64,000 nucleotides of DNA, taken from assembly GCF_002157205.1 (NCBI RefSeq), contig NZ_CP021358.1:1798001-1862000 (forward strand), written 5' to 3'. The notes below the pieces were generated by a model. That model was not told where the DNA came from, ran no database searches, and saw nothing but the letters and a program-made list of their open reading frames with translations. Of this stretch, positions 18,257-27,314 are shown piece by piece (within the stretch, counting starts at the first letter, position 1; each line of letters starts with the position of its first letter). Origin of the DNA: Kushneria marisflavi (GTDB lineage: Bacteria; Pseudomonadota; Gammaproteobacteria; Pseudomonadales; Halomonadaceae). Made by a program: the position numbers and the translations under genes.

Positions 18257-19717
18257 CTACGACAGCCCGCCCATGTGGAAGGCCTTTTCCTCGAAGTACT
18301 CATCAAGGCCCTGACGTGCCCCCTCGCGCCCAAGACCGGACTGCTTGACGCCACCAAAGGGCGCGACTTCCATCGAGATCGCGCCGGTGTTGAGTCCGAC
18401 CATGCCAAACTCCAGCGCCTCACCCACACGCCAGGCACGACGCATGTTCTCGGTGAAGAAGTAGGCCGCCAGTCCAAACGGCGTGGCGTTGGCGATACGC
18501 AGCGCCTCCTCTTCGGTACCAAAGCGCATGATCGGCGCTACCGGCCCGAAGGTCTCCTCGCGCGTGATGCGCATGGCCTCGGTCACCCCGGTCAGAAGGG
18601 TCGGCACCACCTGTCGGCCATTGCCATCGGGTGCGTTGCCACAAATCAGCTGCGCACCGTGGCTCAGAGCGTCATCAATATGGGCGGCGACCTTTTCAAC
18701 CGCCTGATCGTTGATCAGGGGGCCAATGGTGACGCCCTTGTCCATGCCGTTGCCGCATTGAAGCGCACTCATTGCGGCTTCAAGACGCTCGACGAAGCGA
18801 TCATGAATGCCGGACTGCACCAGAATGCGGTTGGCACAGACACAGGTCTGGCCGGCGTTGCGAAACTTGCTCGCCATGGCGCCGGTCACGGCCAGCTCGA
18901 TGTCGGCGTCGTCAAAGACGATCAGCGGTGCATTGCCACCGAGCTCCAGGCTCAGGCGCTTGATCTCCTCGCTGCACTGGCGCATCAGAAGCCGCCCGAC
19001 CCGGGTCGAGCCGGTGAAGGAGAGCTTTCGCACCACCGGATTGGCGGTCAGCTCGCCGCCGATCCCTTCCGGCAGGCCGGTAACAATGTTGATAACCCCG
19101 GGCGGGAAGCCGGCGCGTTCGGCCAGTACGGCCAGGGCCAGCGCCGACAGCGGAGTGAGCTCCGAGGGTTTGATCACGATCGGGCAGCCCGCGGCCAGGG
19201 CCGGAGCGCACTTGCGCGTGATCATGGCGTTGGGGAAGTTCCAGGGCGTGATCGCCCCGCACACACCCACCGGCTGCTTGAGTACCAGAATGCGGCGGTC
19301 CGCTGTGGGTGCCGGAATGGTTTCGCCATAAGCGCGGCGGGCTTCTTCGGCAAACCACTTCACAAAGCTTGCCCCGTAACGGATCTCGCCGCGCGACTCT
19401 TCCAGCGGTTTGCCCTGCTCGCGGGTCATGATCTGCGCCAGATCCTCAAGGTTGTCGAGCATCAGGTCGTGCCAGCGCATCAAAAGCGTTGCTCGCTCCG
19501 CCGCCGGACGCGCTCGCCACGCGGGCCAGGCGGCCTCGGCCGCCTCGATGGCACGTCGGGTTTCCCCCGCCCCCATGGCGGGAACCGCGGCAAGCCGCTC
19601 ACCGCTGGCGGGATCGATGACCTCAATCGTGGTGTCGTCATCGGCGCGGCACCACTGACCGTTGATAAATCCGGTTTCCTGCCAGAGCGCGGCGTCGTTC
19701 AGCACCGGTTTGCCCAT
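18257..19717 (-). CDS. gabD: NAD(P)-dependent succinate-semialdehyde dehydrogenase
   Basis: 486 aa from ATG 19715-19717, preceded by CAGGAGAG; E. coli GabD has 482 aa. It shows the aldehyde dehydrogenase landmarks ITPWNFPNAM, SFTGSTRVG, LELGGNAPLIV (general base Glu) and GQTCVCANRI (nucleophile Cys). The wording SSADH rests on overall GabD similarity, including EVAPFGGVKQSGLGREG near the end. The enzyme oxidises succinate semialdehyde to succinate. It is the last gene of the long minus-strand catabolic operon and follows the ABC ATPase gene by 29 bp, which suggests the imported compound is degraded through a C4 semialdehyde. Confidence 0.9.
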   Translation of the reverse strand: MGKPVLNDAALWQETGFINGQWCRADDDTTIEVIDPASGERLAAVPAMGAGETRRAIEAAEAAWPAWRARPAAERATLLMRWHDLMLDNLEDLAQIMTREQGKPLEESRGEIRYGASFVKWFAEEARRAYGETIPAPTADRRILVLKQPVGVCGAITPWNFPNAMITRKCAPALAAGCPIVIKPSELTPLSALALAVLAERAGFPPGVINIVTGLPEGIGGELTANPVVRKLSFTGSTRVGRLLMRQCSEEIKRLSLELGGNAPLIVFDDADIELAVTGAMASKFRNAGQTCVCANRILVQSGIHDRFVERLEAAMSALQCGNGMDKGVTIGPLINDQAVEKVAAHIDDALSHGAQLICGNAPDGNGRQVVPTLLTGVTEAMRITREETFGPVAPIMRFGTEEEALRIANATPFGLAAYFFTENMRRAWRVGEALEFGMVGLNTGAISMEVAPFGGVKQSGLGREGARQGLDEYFEEKAFHMGGLS

Positions 19718-19746
19718 GTTGTTCTCTCCTGACGTCTGATCATTGT

Positions 19747-21399
19747 TCATGCCATCGTGACGGTCGTCTCGCTGCGCGGCGGACGGCTTTCCAGCCAGCC
19801 CTGACGCAGTTCCGGCACCGAGCCGATCAACCGGCGCGTATAGTCATGCTGTGGCGTGTTCAGTACCTGCTGACACGGCCCACTCTCCACGCACTGGCCC
19901 TGATAGAGCACCATCACGTCGTCACACAGCGAGCGTACGGTCGAGATGTCATGGCTGATGAAGAGATAGGCCACGCCCAGCTCGCGGCGCAGTTCGACCA
20001 GAAGCTCCAGAATCGCCGCCCCCACCACCGTGTCGAGAGCCGACGTCACCTCGTCACACAGGATCAGATCCGGTTTGGCCGCAAGTGCTCGTGCCAGATT
20101 GACGCGCTGTTTCTGACCGCCCGAAAGCTCACCGGGCTTGCGATCGAGCAGGGTGCGCGGCAGCTTCACCAGATCCATCAGTTCCTCGACGCGCGCACGG
20201 CGAGCGCGACGATCCAGATTGAAGTAGGTCTCCAGCGGTCGATTGAGCAGGCGCTGTACGCTGTGGGCAGGGTTGAGCGCGTTGTCGGCACTCTGGAAGA
20301 CCATCTGAATGCGTCGAAACTGATCGGGCGTGCGCCCGCGAAGCGTGGTGGAGAGCTCGCGGCGGTCGAACTGAACCGCTCCATGAGAAGGGGCGACCAG
20401 TCCGGCCACGGCGCGGGCCAGCGTCGACTTGCCCGATCCCGATTCGCCGATGACTCCAAGCGCCTGACCGCTGATCAGGTGCAGGTTGATGTGCTCAAGC
20501 ACCACGTTCTCGGGCCGGCCCTGGGCGTCGCGCGAGCCGTACCCGACCTGTAGATCATGGATATCGAGCAGTTCACCCCCATGGCGTCCTTCCGCGGGCG
20601 AGAGATGTTCATGCGGACGTGCCGCGGCCAGAAGGCTGCGGGTATAGTCATGCGCCGGCCGTTCCAGAATGGCGGCGGTGGTGTTTTGTTCCTGGGTTTC
20701 GCCGTTTTGCAGCACCAGCACCTGATCGGCCATCTGTGCGACCACGGCCAGGTCATGCGACACATAGATGGCGGTCGTGCCGCGCTCTCGCATGACCTGT
20801 TTGAAGGCGCGCAGCACCTCGATCTGGGTGGTGACATCCAGTGCCGTGGTCGGCTCATCGAGAATGACCAGCGCCGGATCTGTGATCAGCGCCATCGCCG
20901 CCATGACCCTTTGGAGCTGACCGCCGGAGACCTGGTGCGGATAGCGATCACCGATATGTTCCGGGTCCGGCAGGGCCAGGTCATGAAAGAGTGACACGGC
21001 CTTTTGACGGGCGTCCTGACGGCTCATGACGTCGTGAATCAGCGCCCCCTCGATGACCTGGTCCATCAGGGTACGCGACGGATTGAAGGCCGCCGCCGCG
21101 CTCTGGGCGATGTAGGAGACCCGGTGGCCACGCAGGGCTCGGGTCTCGATGGGATCAAGTGACAGAACATCGGTCTCGCCCAGCACCACGCTGCCACCGG
21201 CAATACGACAGCCGCTGCGGGCATAGCCCAGCATGGCCAGCGCAATCGTGGTCTTGCCCGAGCCCGATTCGCCGATCAGCGCCAGCACTTCTCCCGGCGC
21301 CAGAGCAAAGTTGATGTCGCTGACAATGGTACGTTCCTCGCCGCCCGGCGGAGTCGCGCAGATGTTGAGATCGCGTACGGTGAGTGATTCTCCCAGCAT
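19747..21399 (-). CDS. Dipeptide/nickel-type ABC transporter, fused double ATP-binding subunit
   Basis: 550 aa from the ATG at 21397-21399, with AAGGAG 7 nt upstream. Two complete ATPase domains are joined: Walker A GESGSGKTT with signature VSGGQLQRV and Walker B LVILDEPTTALD, then GESGSGKST, LSGGQKQRV and LILCDEVTSALD. This equals DppD plus DppF in one chain. It powers import through the two permeases encoded just upstream. It starts 4 bp after the end of the second permease gene, so it belongs to the same operon. Confidence 0.93.
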   Translation of the reverse strand: MLGESLTVRDLNICATPPGGEERTIVSDINFALAPGEVLALIGESGSGKTTIALAMLGYARSGCRIAGGSVVLGETDVLSLDPIETRALRGHRVSYIAQSAAAAFNPSRTLMDQVIEGALIHDVMSRQDARQKAVSLFHDLALPDPEHIGDRYPHQVSGGQLQRVMAAMALITDPALVILDEPTTALDVTTQIEVLRAFKQVMRERGTTAIYVSHDLAVVAQMADQVLVLQNGETQEQNTTAAILERPAHDYTRSLLAAARPHEHLSPAEGRHGGELLDIHDLQVGYGSRDAQGRPENVVLEHINLHLISGQALGVIGESGSGKSTLARAVAGLVAPSHGAVQFDRRELSTTLRGRTPDQFRRIQMVFQSADNALNPAHSVQRLLNRPLETYFNLDRRARRARVEELMDLVKLPRTLLDRKPGELSGGQKQRVNLARALAAKPDLILCDEVTSALDTVVGAAILELLVELRRELGVAYLFISHDISTVRSLCDDVMVLYQGQCVESGPCQQVLNTPQHDYTRRLIGSVPELRQGWLESRPPRSETTVTMA

Positions 21400-21403
21400 G
21401 ATG

Positions 21404-22330
21404 TCACTCCTTTTGCGAGCCGCGACTGTTGGAAAGGCTGTCAATCAGCAGATTGGCGCCGATGGTGAGCGTCCCAATGGCCAGCGCCGGCGCCACAACG
21501 GCCAGTGCCCCCTGGCTCAGCCCACCGATGTTTTCACGCACCAGCGATCCCAGGTCGGCGGCCGGCGGCTGAACCCCAAGGCCCAGGAAGCTCATGCCGC
21601 TGAGCAGCAACACGATAAAGACAAAGCGCATGCCCATATCGGTCAGTACCGACTGGATCATGTTGGGCAGAATCTCGACGGCAGCGATATAGAAGCGCCC
21701 TTCCCCGCGGGTTTTGGCCACTTGGACGTACTCAAGTGTGGCCAGGTTGGTCGCAAGGCTATGGGAGATGCGAAACGCACCCGGCGCATAGCTCAGCACC
21801 GCCGCGATGATCAGCAAGGGAATGGAGGTGCCAAAGGCGGACACCATGACCAGCGCCATCATCTTGCTGGGAATGGAGATCAGGGTATCGAAGATGCGTC
21901 GCACGCCCTCCTCCAGCCAGCGCGGCAGCAGCACGGCCAACATGCCAAAGCCCGCCCCCACCAGGCTCGACAGCAGGGCCGCCACCACGGCCAGCCCCAC
22001 GGTATAGCGGGCGCCGGTCAGCATGCGGCTGAGCATGTCGCGGCCCATATAGTCGGTACCCAGCCAGTGCGCGGCGCTCGCGCCGCCGTAGATTTCATCG
22101 GAGACAAAGGCGCCCATCGGATAGGGGGCGAGCAAGGGGCCGACAATGGCGATCAGCACCCACGAGCCGAACAGGGTCAGGCCGATCCAGCGGGTCAGCT
22201 TCAAACGGGGCTTGTTGCGCCGGGCGGGCGTGGCGATCGGCAGGCGACTGCCGTGGCTCATGCGCCGGTGGGACGCCTGATGCGCCGGCGAGGTTTGGCG
22301 ACGATGTGGCATGGCATGGGTCTCACTCAT
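21404..22330 (-). CDS. Dipeptide-type ABC transporter permease (DppC-like)
   Basis: 308 aa from the ATG at 22328-22330, which overlaps the stop codon of the previous permease (ATGA). An N-terminal basic, cytoplasmic tail of about 45 residues leads to the first membrane span (IGLTLFGSWVLIAIVGPLLA). Then come the periplasmic segment HWLGTDYMGRDMLSRMLTGAR typical of DppC/OppC and the core permease domain with the EAA-like loop around EYVQVAKTRGEGRFYIA. It forms the membrane channel with the DppB-like subunit. Confidence 0.92.
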   Translation of the reverse strand: MSETHAMPHRRQTSPAHQASHRRMSHGSRLPIATPARRNKPRLKLTRWIGLTLFGSWVLIAIVGPLLAPYPMGAFVSDEIYGGASAAHWLGTDYMGRDMLSRMLTGARYTVGLAVVAALLSSLVGAGFGMLAVLLPRWLEEGVRRIFDTLISIPSKMMALVMVSAFGTSIPLLIIAAVLSYAPGAFRISHSLATNLATLEYVQVAKTRGEGRFYIAAVEILPNMIQSVLTDMGMRFVFIVLLLSGMSFLGLGVQPPAADLGSLVRENIGGLSQGALAVVAPALAIGTLTIGANLLIDSLSNSRGSQKE

Positions 22331-23283
22331 CGGTTTCGCAGCCTCGGGTTGGACAGGATCGCGCACAGATCGGCCACCATCACCAGAATCAGGTAGGCGC
22401 CGCAAAAGAGCATGGCGCAGGCCTGAACCAGGGCGAGGTCCCGATTGGACACGGCATCCACCATCAGACTGGCGATACCCGGATAGTTGAAGATCGTCTC
22501 GACGATGATGACACCGCCCAGCAGATAGGAGAGGCTCAGCGCCACGGCATTGGCGATCGGACCGATCGCATTGGGCAGGGCGTGGCGCAGCACGCGACGC
22601 ATGGGCGGTACTCCCTTGAGCCGCGCCATCTCGATATAGGCGCTGTCGAGCTGGTCGATCAGGGCCGCCCGGGTCATGCGCGCCATCTGTGCGATCAGCA
22701 CGCAGCAAAGCGTCAGCACCGGCATGGCATAGATCCGCACGAAGTCACCAAAGCTGTCGACGGTCGAGACATATGAGAGCGCCGGCAGCCAGCCCAGGTG
22801 CACGGCAAAGATCAAAACGGCCAGCGTTGCCACCAGAAACTCCGGTACCGCCACCATGGACAGCGTGACCACGTTCAGTGCCCGGTCCACGTTGCCGCCA
22901 CGGCGCATGGCTGCCACCAGCCCCATGATCAGGGCAATGGGCACGGAAATGGCGGTGGTGATGGCCGCCAGCAGCAGCGAATTGGGCAGCCGGTCGTTCA
23001 TGAGCTGTGCCACCGCCATGCCATTGCTGGCCGACTGCCCCAGGTCGCCGGTCACGAATCCGCTTAGCCAGTGCCAATAGCGCAGCAGTGCCGGCTGATC
23101 GAGCCCCATTTCGATACGCAGGGCGGCCACCTGCTCGGGCGTGGCAAATTGACCCAGAATCTGCTGGGCGGTGTCGCCCGGCAGCAGGGAGGTAATGGCA
23201 AAGATCACCAGGGACACCAGAAACAGCGTCAAAAGACTTGAGGACAGCCGTCCCAGCACCAGTCTGGACATGGTGTTGCGCAT
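22327..23283 (-). CDS. Dipeptide-type ABC transporter permease (DppB-like)
   Basis: 318 aa from the ATG at 23281-23283, with GGAGG upstream; the open frame continues upstream without coding character. Six transmembrane segments and a long periplasmic loop after the first one (GDTAQQILGQFATPEQVAAL) are typical of the DppB/OppB family, as is the cytoplasmic EAA loop SAYIEMARLKGVPPMRRVL. It pairs with the following DppC-like permease, with which it is translationally coupled. Confidence 0.92.
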   Translation of the reverse strand: MRNTMSRLVLGRLSSSLLTLFLVSLVIFAITSLLPGDTAQQILGQFATPEQVAALRIEMGLDQPALLRYWHWLSGFVTGDLGQSASNGMAVAQLMNDRLPNSLLLAAITTAISVPIALIMGLVAAMRRGGNVDRALNVVTLSMVAVPEFLVATLAVLIFAVHLGWLPALSYVSTVDSFGDFVRIYAMPVLTLCCVLIAQMARMTRAALIDQLDSAYIEMARLKGVPPMRRVLRHALPNAIGPIANAVALSLSYLLGGVIIVETIFNYPGIASLMVDAVSNRDLALVQACAMLFCGAYLILVMVADLCAILSNPRLRNR

Positions 23284-23317
23284 GACTACGCCTCCGGGTG
23301 GGGGCCGGTCGGGATAT

Positions 23318-23343
23318 GAAAGCCATGAATCATCATGGCTTTC
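23318..23343. other. Hairpin between binding-protein and permease genes
   Basis: A 10-bp perfect stem GAAAGCCATG / CATGGCTTTC with a 6-nt loop and no T tract lies between the substrate-binding gene and the first permease. Such hairpins often protect the upstream mRNA, which would allow more binding protein than permease to be made. Confidence 0.55.
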
Positions 23344-23389
23344 ACGTTGTGCTCGCCGGCCGCAGTGACAGGAAGGATCAGGACGCTTT

Positions 23390-25033
23390 TTAAGCGTTCC
23401 ACCAGACGTATTCAGCGAACATGTAGCCCATGAAGCTGCCCAGCGGAATGGTGCGATCCATGCCGCCGAGACGGGCGTCATAGCCCTCGACGTCGCTTAG
23501 AAAGACCGGGATGCCGATGCCGCACTTGTTGTGGATCAACGTCTGCATGTCGGCATACATCTGCTGGCGTTTGGCAAGATCCGGCTCGCTTCGAGCCGCC
23601 ACCAGCAGCTGATCAAACTGCTCGTTTTTCCAGCCTGATTCGTTCCAGGGCGCACTGGAGGCAAAAAACTGCGTCAGCAGGATGTTGGCCGTGGGTCGCG
23701 GGTTAACGTTGCCAAAGCCCAGCGGGTGCTTCATCCAGTGGTTGGACCAGTAGCCATCGCTTGGCACCCGATCAAGATTGATGGTCAGCCCGGCCTGTGC
23801 CGCCGACTGCTGCAGCAGCTGTCCCATCTCCATGGAGTAGTTGGCCGCCGGCGACACCACGATCGGCACACGTGCACCGGCCACGCCGGCCTTTTTCAGA
23901 AGCGACGCGGCCCGCTCGGGGTCGTATTCACGCTGGGGCAGGCCATCAAAATAGTAGGGCGAGGCCGGGGAGATCGGCTGATCGTTGGCGATCTCGCCAT
24001 AGCCGCGCAGGGCCACACGCTTGATCTGCTCGCGATCAAAGAGATACTTCATCGCCTCGACAAACTCGGGGCGGCTGCCGGGCTGCTGATCGACGCGCAT
24101 GACAAGGTCGGTGTAGTTGCCCGAGTTGGTGGCCTTGACCCGGCGTCCCTCAATCTGCTTGACCCGATCGGCGTTGCGCCCGGTCAGGTTGTTGATCATC
24201 TGGACATCGCCGGAGAGCAGCGCATTGACGCGTGCCGACTCATCGCTGATCCCCACCAGTTCAATGGCGTCCAGATACGGATGCCCATCACGCCAGTAAT
24301 CCTCGTAGCGCACTGCGACCGAGCGCACGCCGGGACGAAACTCCTGACACTTGAACGGTCCGGTGCCGATGCCCTTCGAGAAATCGGTGGTGCCGTCGGG
24401 CACGATGACCAGATGCGGAATGGCCAGAATCGAGGGTAGCTCGATGTTGGGTGAGGCAAGCGTAAATTCGACGCGTCGATCGTCCAGCGCCTTGACGCTT
24501 TCAAGCTGATTGACCTGCGACAGCGCCTTGGAGCCAACCGACGGGTCCTTGTGACGCATCATCGAGTAGATGACGTCCTGCGGCGTCAACGGTTTGCCAT
24601 CATGGAAGGTCACGCCCTGGCGCAAGGTAAGGATCCAGTGACCGCCGTTGTCGGTCGTTTCAAACGACTCTGCCAGCGCCGGCTGGGGTTCAAGCTGCTC
24701 ATTGAACTGGGTCAGACCACTATAAAAGGTATAGGCACGAACGTAATCGATGGCGGTCGAGCCCAGAGCCGGGTCGAGTGATTCGCCGGAAGAGGAGGTG
24801 TGTGCGGCCACCCGGATACGCCCGCCACGTTTGGGGGTGCCCTGCGCCGCGCCTTCACTGGCCCAGCTCGTGGCCATACCGGGCCACAGCCCGCTACCGG
24901 CTGCCATGATGCCGGCAGCGCCAAGCATTTTCAGCGCCTGACGACGTGACAGGCCGGCCTGCATGGCACGATAGACCTGCAGACTCTGCTCGGGGGAGAC
25001 GAAGCCGTCATCACCATGTTTATTGTGTGTCAT
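23390..25033 (-). CDS. Periplasmic substrate-binding protein of the dipeptide-type ABC importer (Tat-type signal)
   Basis: 547 aa, SBP family 5. About 28 hydrophilic residues precede a signal of Tat type, SRRQALKMLGAAGIMAAG, suggesting export in folded form. The mature part has PALAESFETTDNGG..WILTLRQGVTFHDGKPLTPQDV, the family signature, and the usual YDPERAASLLKKAG block. These proteins bind peptides, opines, nickel chelates or other amine-rich molecules, so the ligand is not set by family. AAGGAG lies near the start. It is followed by two permeases, the ATPase and gabD. Confidence 0.92.
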   Translation of the reverse strand: MTHNKHGDDGFVSPEQSLQVYRAMQAGLSRRQALKMLGAAGIMAAGSGLWPGMATSWASEGAAQGTPKRGGRIRVAAHTSSSGESLDPALGSTAIDYVRAYTFYSGLTQFNEQLEPQPALAESFETTDNGGHWILTLRQGVTFHDGKPLTPQDVIYSMMRHKDPSVGSKALSQVNQLESVKALDDRRVEFTLASPNIELPSILAIPHLVIVPDGTTDFSKGIGTGPFKCQEFRPGVRSVAVRYEDYWRDGHPYLDAIELVGISDESARVNALLSGDVQMINNLTGRNADRVKQIEGRRVKATNSGNYTDLVMRVDQQPGSRPEFVEAMKYLFDREQIKRVALRGYGEIANDQPISPASPYYFDGLPQREYDPERAASLLKKAGVAGARVPIVVSPAANYSMEMGQLLQQSAAQAGLTINLDRVPSDGYWSNHWMKHPLGFGNVNPRPTANILLTQFFASSAPWNESGWKNEQFDQLLVAARSEPDLAKRQQMYADMQTLIHNKCGIGIPVFLSDVEGYDARLGGMDRTIPLGSFMGYMFAEYVWWNA

Positions 25034-25131
25034 GAGCCTTCTCCTTCTGCCTGAAATTGTTATTGCATTCGGATACAGCGCTGCATCGATGACAGCCTCT
25101 GGCTGTCCTGTTGTTTGTGGTGTCTGTCCGG

Positions 25132-26406
25132 CTAGTGCAGCCGGTCCTGCAGGCGGTACCAGCCGCCCACCAGAGGTAAAAACCAGGGTTTGCCAAAATG
25201 GCCGGGAATGGCCGGCCAGTCATCGCCCTGCCAGGGATATTCCTTGCGCTGGCCCAGCATCATCTCGGCCAGCAGGCGCCCCATGTGTACCGACATCTGC
25301 ACGCCATGGCCGCTGAACCCCATGACGTAATACATGCCGTCATGGCGCCCGGCATGCGGCAGGCGGTCACGGCTCATGTCCACCAGCCCGCCCCAGCAGT
25401 ACGACAGCGGCGTGGCGCCAAGCTGCGGAAAGGTTTCACTCAGGCCGCGGCGCAGGATCTCGCCACTTTTGGCATCGGATTTGCCGCCGGACATGGCAAA
25501 GCGGGCGCGCCCGCCAAAGAGCAGGCGGTCATCCGGGGTGAGTCGAAAATAGTGGCCGATGATGCGGCTGGTGACGCAGGCGCGACGCTGAGGAATGAGC
25601 TGGGCGCACTGATCGGGAGATAACGGTTCGGTCACCACGATAAAGCTGCCCACCGGCGCCATTCGACGACGAAACCAGTTCAGCGGACCGACCTGAGAAG
25701 CACCGGTCGCCAGCAGCACGTTGGTGGCCTGGAACTCGCCGTGCGGGGTGGTCAGCCGATAATGCTCACCGTCACGCTCGACACCAATCATGGGGGTGAA
25801 TTCAAACAGATGGGCGCCGTGACGCACGGCGGCTTCTGCAAGCCCCGTCCCGAAGCGCCCCATATGCATCTGGCCACCGTTTTTCTGCCACAGGCCACCA
25901 TGAAAGATCGGGGAATCGACCTCGCGGCGCGCCTCCTCCTTCGAGAGCAGCACCACGTCAGGATCGACATCGCGGCGAATCGCCTCGCAGGTGCGCGCCA
26001 GCTTGTCGTAGTGTTCGGGCTTGGCCGCGAGCTTGAGCTTGCCTCGCCGGAGGTAATCGCAATCGATGCCCTCCTCCTCGATCACCTGCTCGACCGAGGT
26101 GACCGCCTCGCTGTAGTTGCGGTAGTGACGTATCGCCTGGTCACGGCCGAGCTGCTCGACCATGCCGGCGTAATCCTGGGCTACTCCCGTATTGCACTGC
26201 CCGCCGTTGCGCCCGGACGCCTCCCCGATCACGCGCCCGGCCTCCAGCAGCGCCACGCGGGCACCACCGCGAGCCAGGGTACGCGCCGCCGAAAGCCCGG
26301 TCAGACCGCCACCAATCACGGCCACGTCATAGTGGCCCTCAGGGGGGTGAGGCATCGCCCCGGTAAAGGGCGGTGCCGTATCAAGCCAGTAGGACTCGAA
26401 CTTCAT
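25132..26406 (-). CDS. FAD-dependent amine/amino-acid oxidoreductase (DAO family, PuuB-like)
   Basis: 424 aa from ATG 26404-26406 with GGGAGAG upstream. The Rossmann motif VAVIGGGLTGLSAARTLARGG followed by VALLEA binds FAD. The conserved ASGRNGGQCNTG and the C-terminal MGFSGHGVQMSVHMGRL are typical of the gamma-glutamylputrescine oxidase / glycine oxidase group in the DAO family. It likely oxidises a secondary or primary amine on an amino-acid-like substrate, producing aldehyde or keto product and H2O2 or reduced carrier. It is one of three DAO-type enzymes in the cluster, directly upstream of the ABC importer genes. Confidence 0.88.
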   Translation of the reverse strand: MKFESYWLDTAPPFTGAMPHPPEGHYDVAVIGGGLTGLSAARTLARGGARVALLEAGRVIGEASGRNGGQCNTGVAQDYAGMVEQLGRDQAIRHYRNYSEAVTSVEQVIEEEGIDCDYLRRGKLKLAAKPEHYDKLARTCEAIRRDVDPDVVLLSKEEARREVDSPIFHGGLWQKNGGQMHMGRFGTGLAEAAVRHGAHLFEFTPMIGVERDGEHYRLTTPHGEFQATNVLLATGASQVGPLNWFRRRMAPVGSFIVVTEPLSPDQCAQLIPQRRACVTSRIIGHYFRLTPDDRLLFGGRARFAMSGGKSDAKSGEILRRGLSETFPQLGATPLSYCWGGLVDMSRDRLPHAGRHDGMYYVMGFSGHGVQMSVHMGRLLAEMMLGQRKEYPWQGDDWPAIPGHFGKPWFLPLVGGWYRLQDRLH

Positions 26407-26455
26407 GAACGCTCTCCCGAAAGGGGTCGCAGGGACAATCTGAAGACCGACCGGC

Positions 26456-27130
26456 TCAGAGACCGACCAGCGCCGGCAGACCACGGATATCGGCAATTTC
26501 GGTCGCGCCGTAGCCCTGACAGAAGCCTTCATGGTTGCGCGCCACAAACGCCTTGTTCTTGATGCCCATGAAGTGTGCCGACATCAGGTCGTAGCGAAAG
26601 CTCGAGGAGACATGCAACAGCTCATCGGGACGACAGCCCAGAGTATCAATCATCGCCTCAAAGGCTTCCAGACGCGGCTTGTAGACCTTGAAGGTATCCG
26701 CCGTGAAGACCTTGTGAAACGGCACTTCCAGCTTCTTGACGTTGTCCATGATCTGGCTGTCATCGGCGTTGGAGTAGATCACCAGCGGAATCCTGTCCGC
26801 AATTTTTGATAGCCCCTCGATCACGTCCGGGTGCGGCCCCCAGGTCGGCACCGCTTCAAAGTACTGCAGGCCTTCATTGTCGCGATACTCCACACCCCAG
26901 CGCTTGCAGGTGCGCTCAAGCGCCGTACACAGCACCTCCGAGTAGGGCTTCCAGGGACCGAGAACCTCGTCAAAGCGATAGGCGCCGAAGGAGGTGACAA
27001 AGGCGTCCATGCGATCGGACTCGGGAATGCGATCGGCGAAGATCTCCCGGGTCATGGTGCCCATCTGGAAATTGGTCAGCGTGCCGTAGCAGTCAAAGGT
27101 GATGTACTTCGGGCGCATGATGTCGCTCAT
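26456..27130 (-). CDS. Haloacid dehalogenase type II (HAD hydrolase)
   Basis: 224 aa from ATG 27128-27130, preceded by AGGACG. All catalytic motifs are intact: ITFDCYGTLTNF with nucleophile Asp, VIYSNADD, KVYKPRLEAFEAM with Lys, and SSSFRYDLMSA. Type II members usually hydrolyse L-2-haloacids, but many linked to amine-oxidase genes have no dehalogenase role and may remove phosphate or act on other esters. It lies between two DAO-family oxidoreductase genes and is probably co-transcribed with them. Its actual substrate is unknown. Confidence 0.87.
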   Translation of the reverse strand: MSDIMRPKYITFDCYGTLTNFQMGTMTREIFADRIPESDRMDAFVTSFGAYRFDEVLGPWKPYSEVLCTALERTCKRWGVEYRDNEGLQYFEAVPTWGPHPDVIEGLSKIADRIPLVIYSNADDSQIMDNVKKLEVPFHKVFTADTFKVYKPRLEAFEAMIDTLGCRPDELLHVSSSFRYDLMSAHFMGIKNKAFVARNHEGFCQGYGATEIADIRGLPALVGL

Positions 27131-27314
27131 GGTGTGTCGTCCTGTGTTGTCGTGCCGTTGACGGCGAAGATTGTTGTGGACGTTGGCCTCCTTGCAGGAG
27201 GCCGGAAGATCATTACAGCACTTCTCGACCATCGCAGGACGCTGAAAGCCCGGGCGCTACCGGTACAAAACGCCCTTTTTCAGGGATCGCACAGCACAGC
27301 CTGCGGCAGACGAG

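Noticed and set aside
18170..19732. Long plus-strand open frame of 520 codons opposite the GabD-like gene
   Set aside because: It mirrors a clear aldehyde dehydrogenase with intact active site and has no family-like sequence or ribosome site. High GC makes such antisense frames common.
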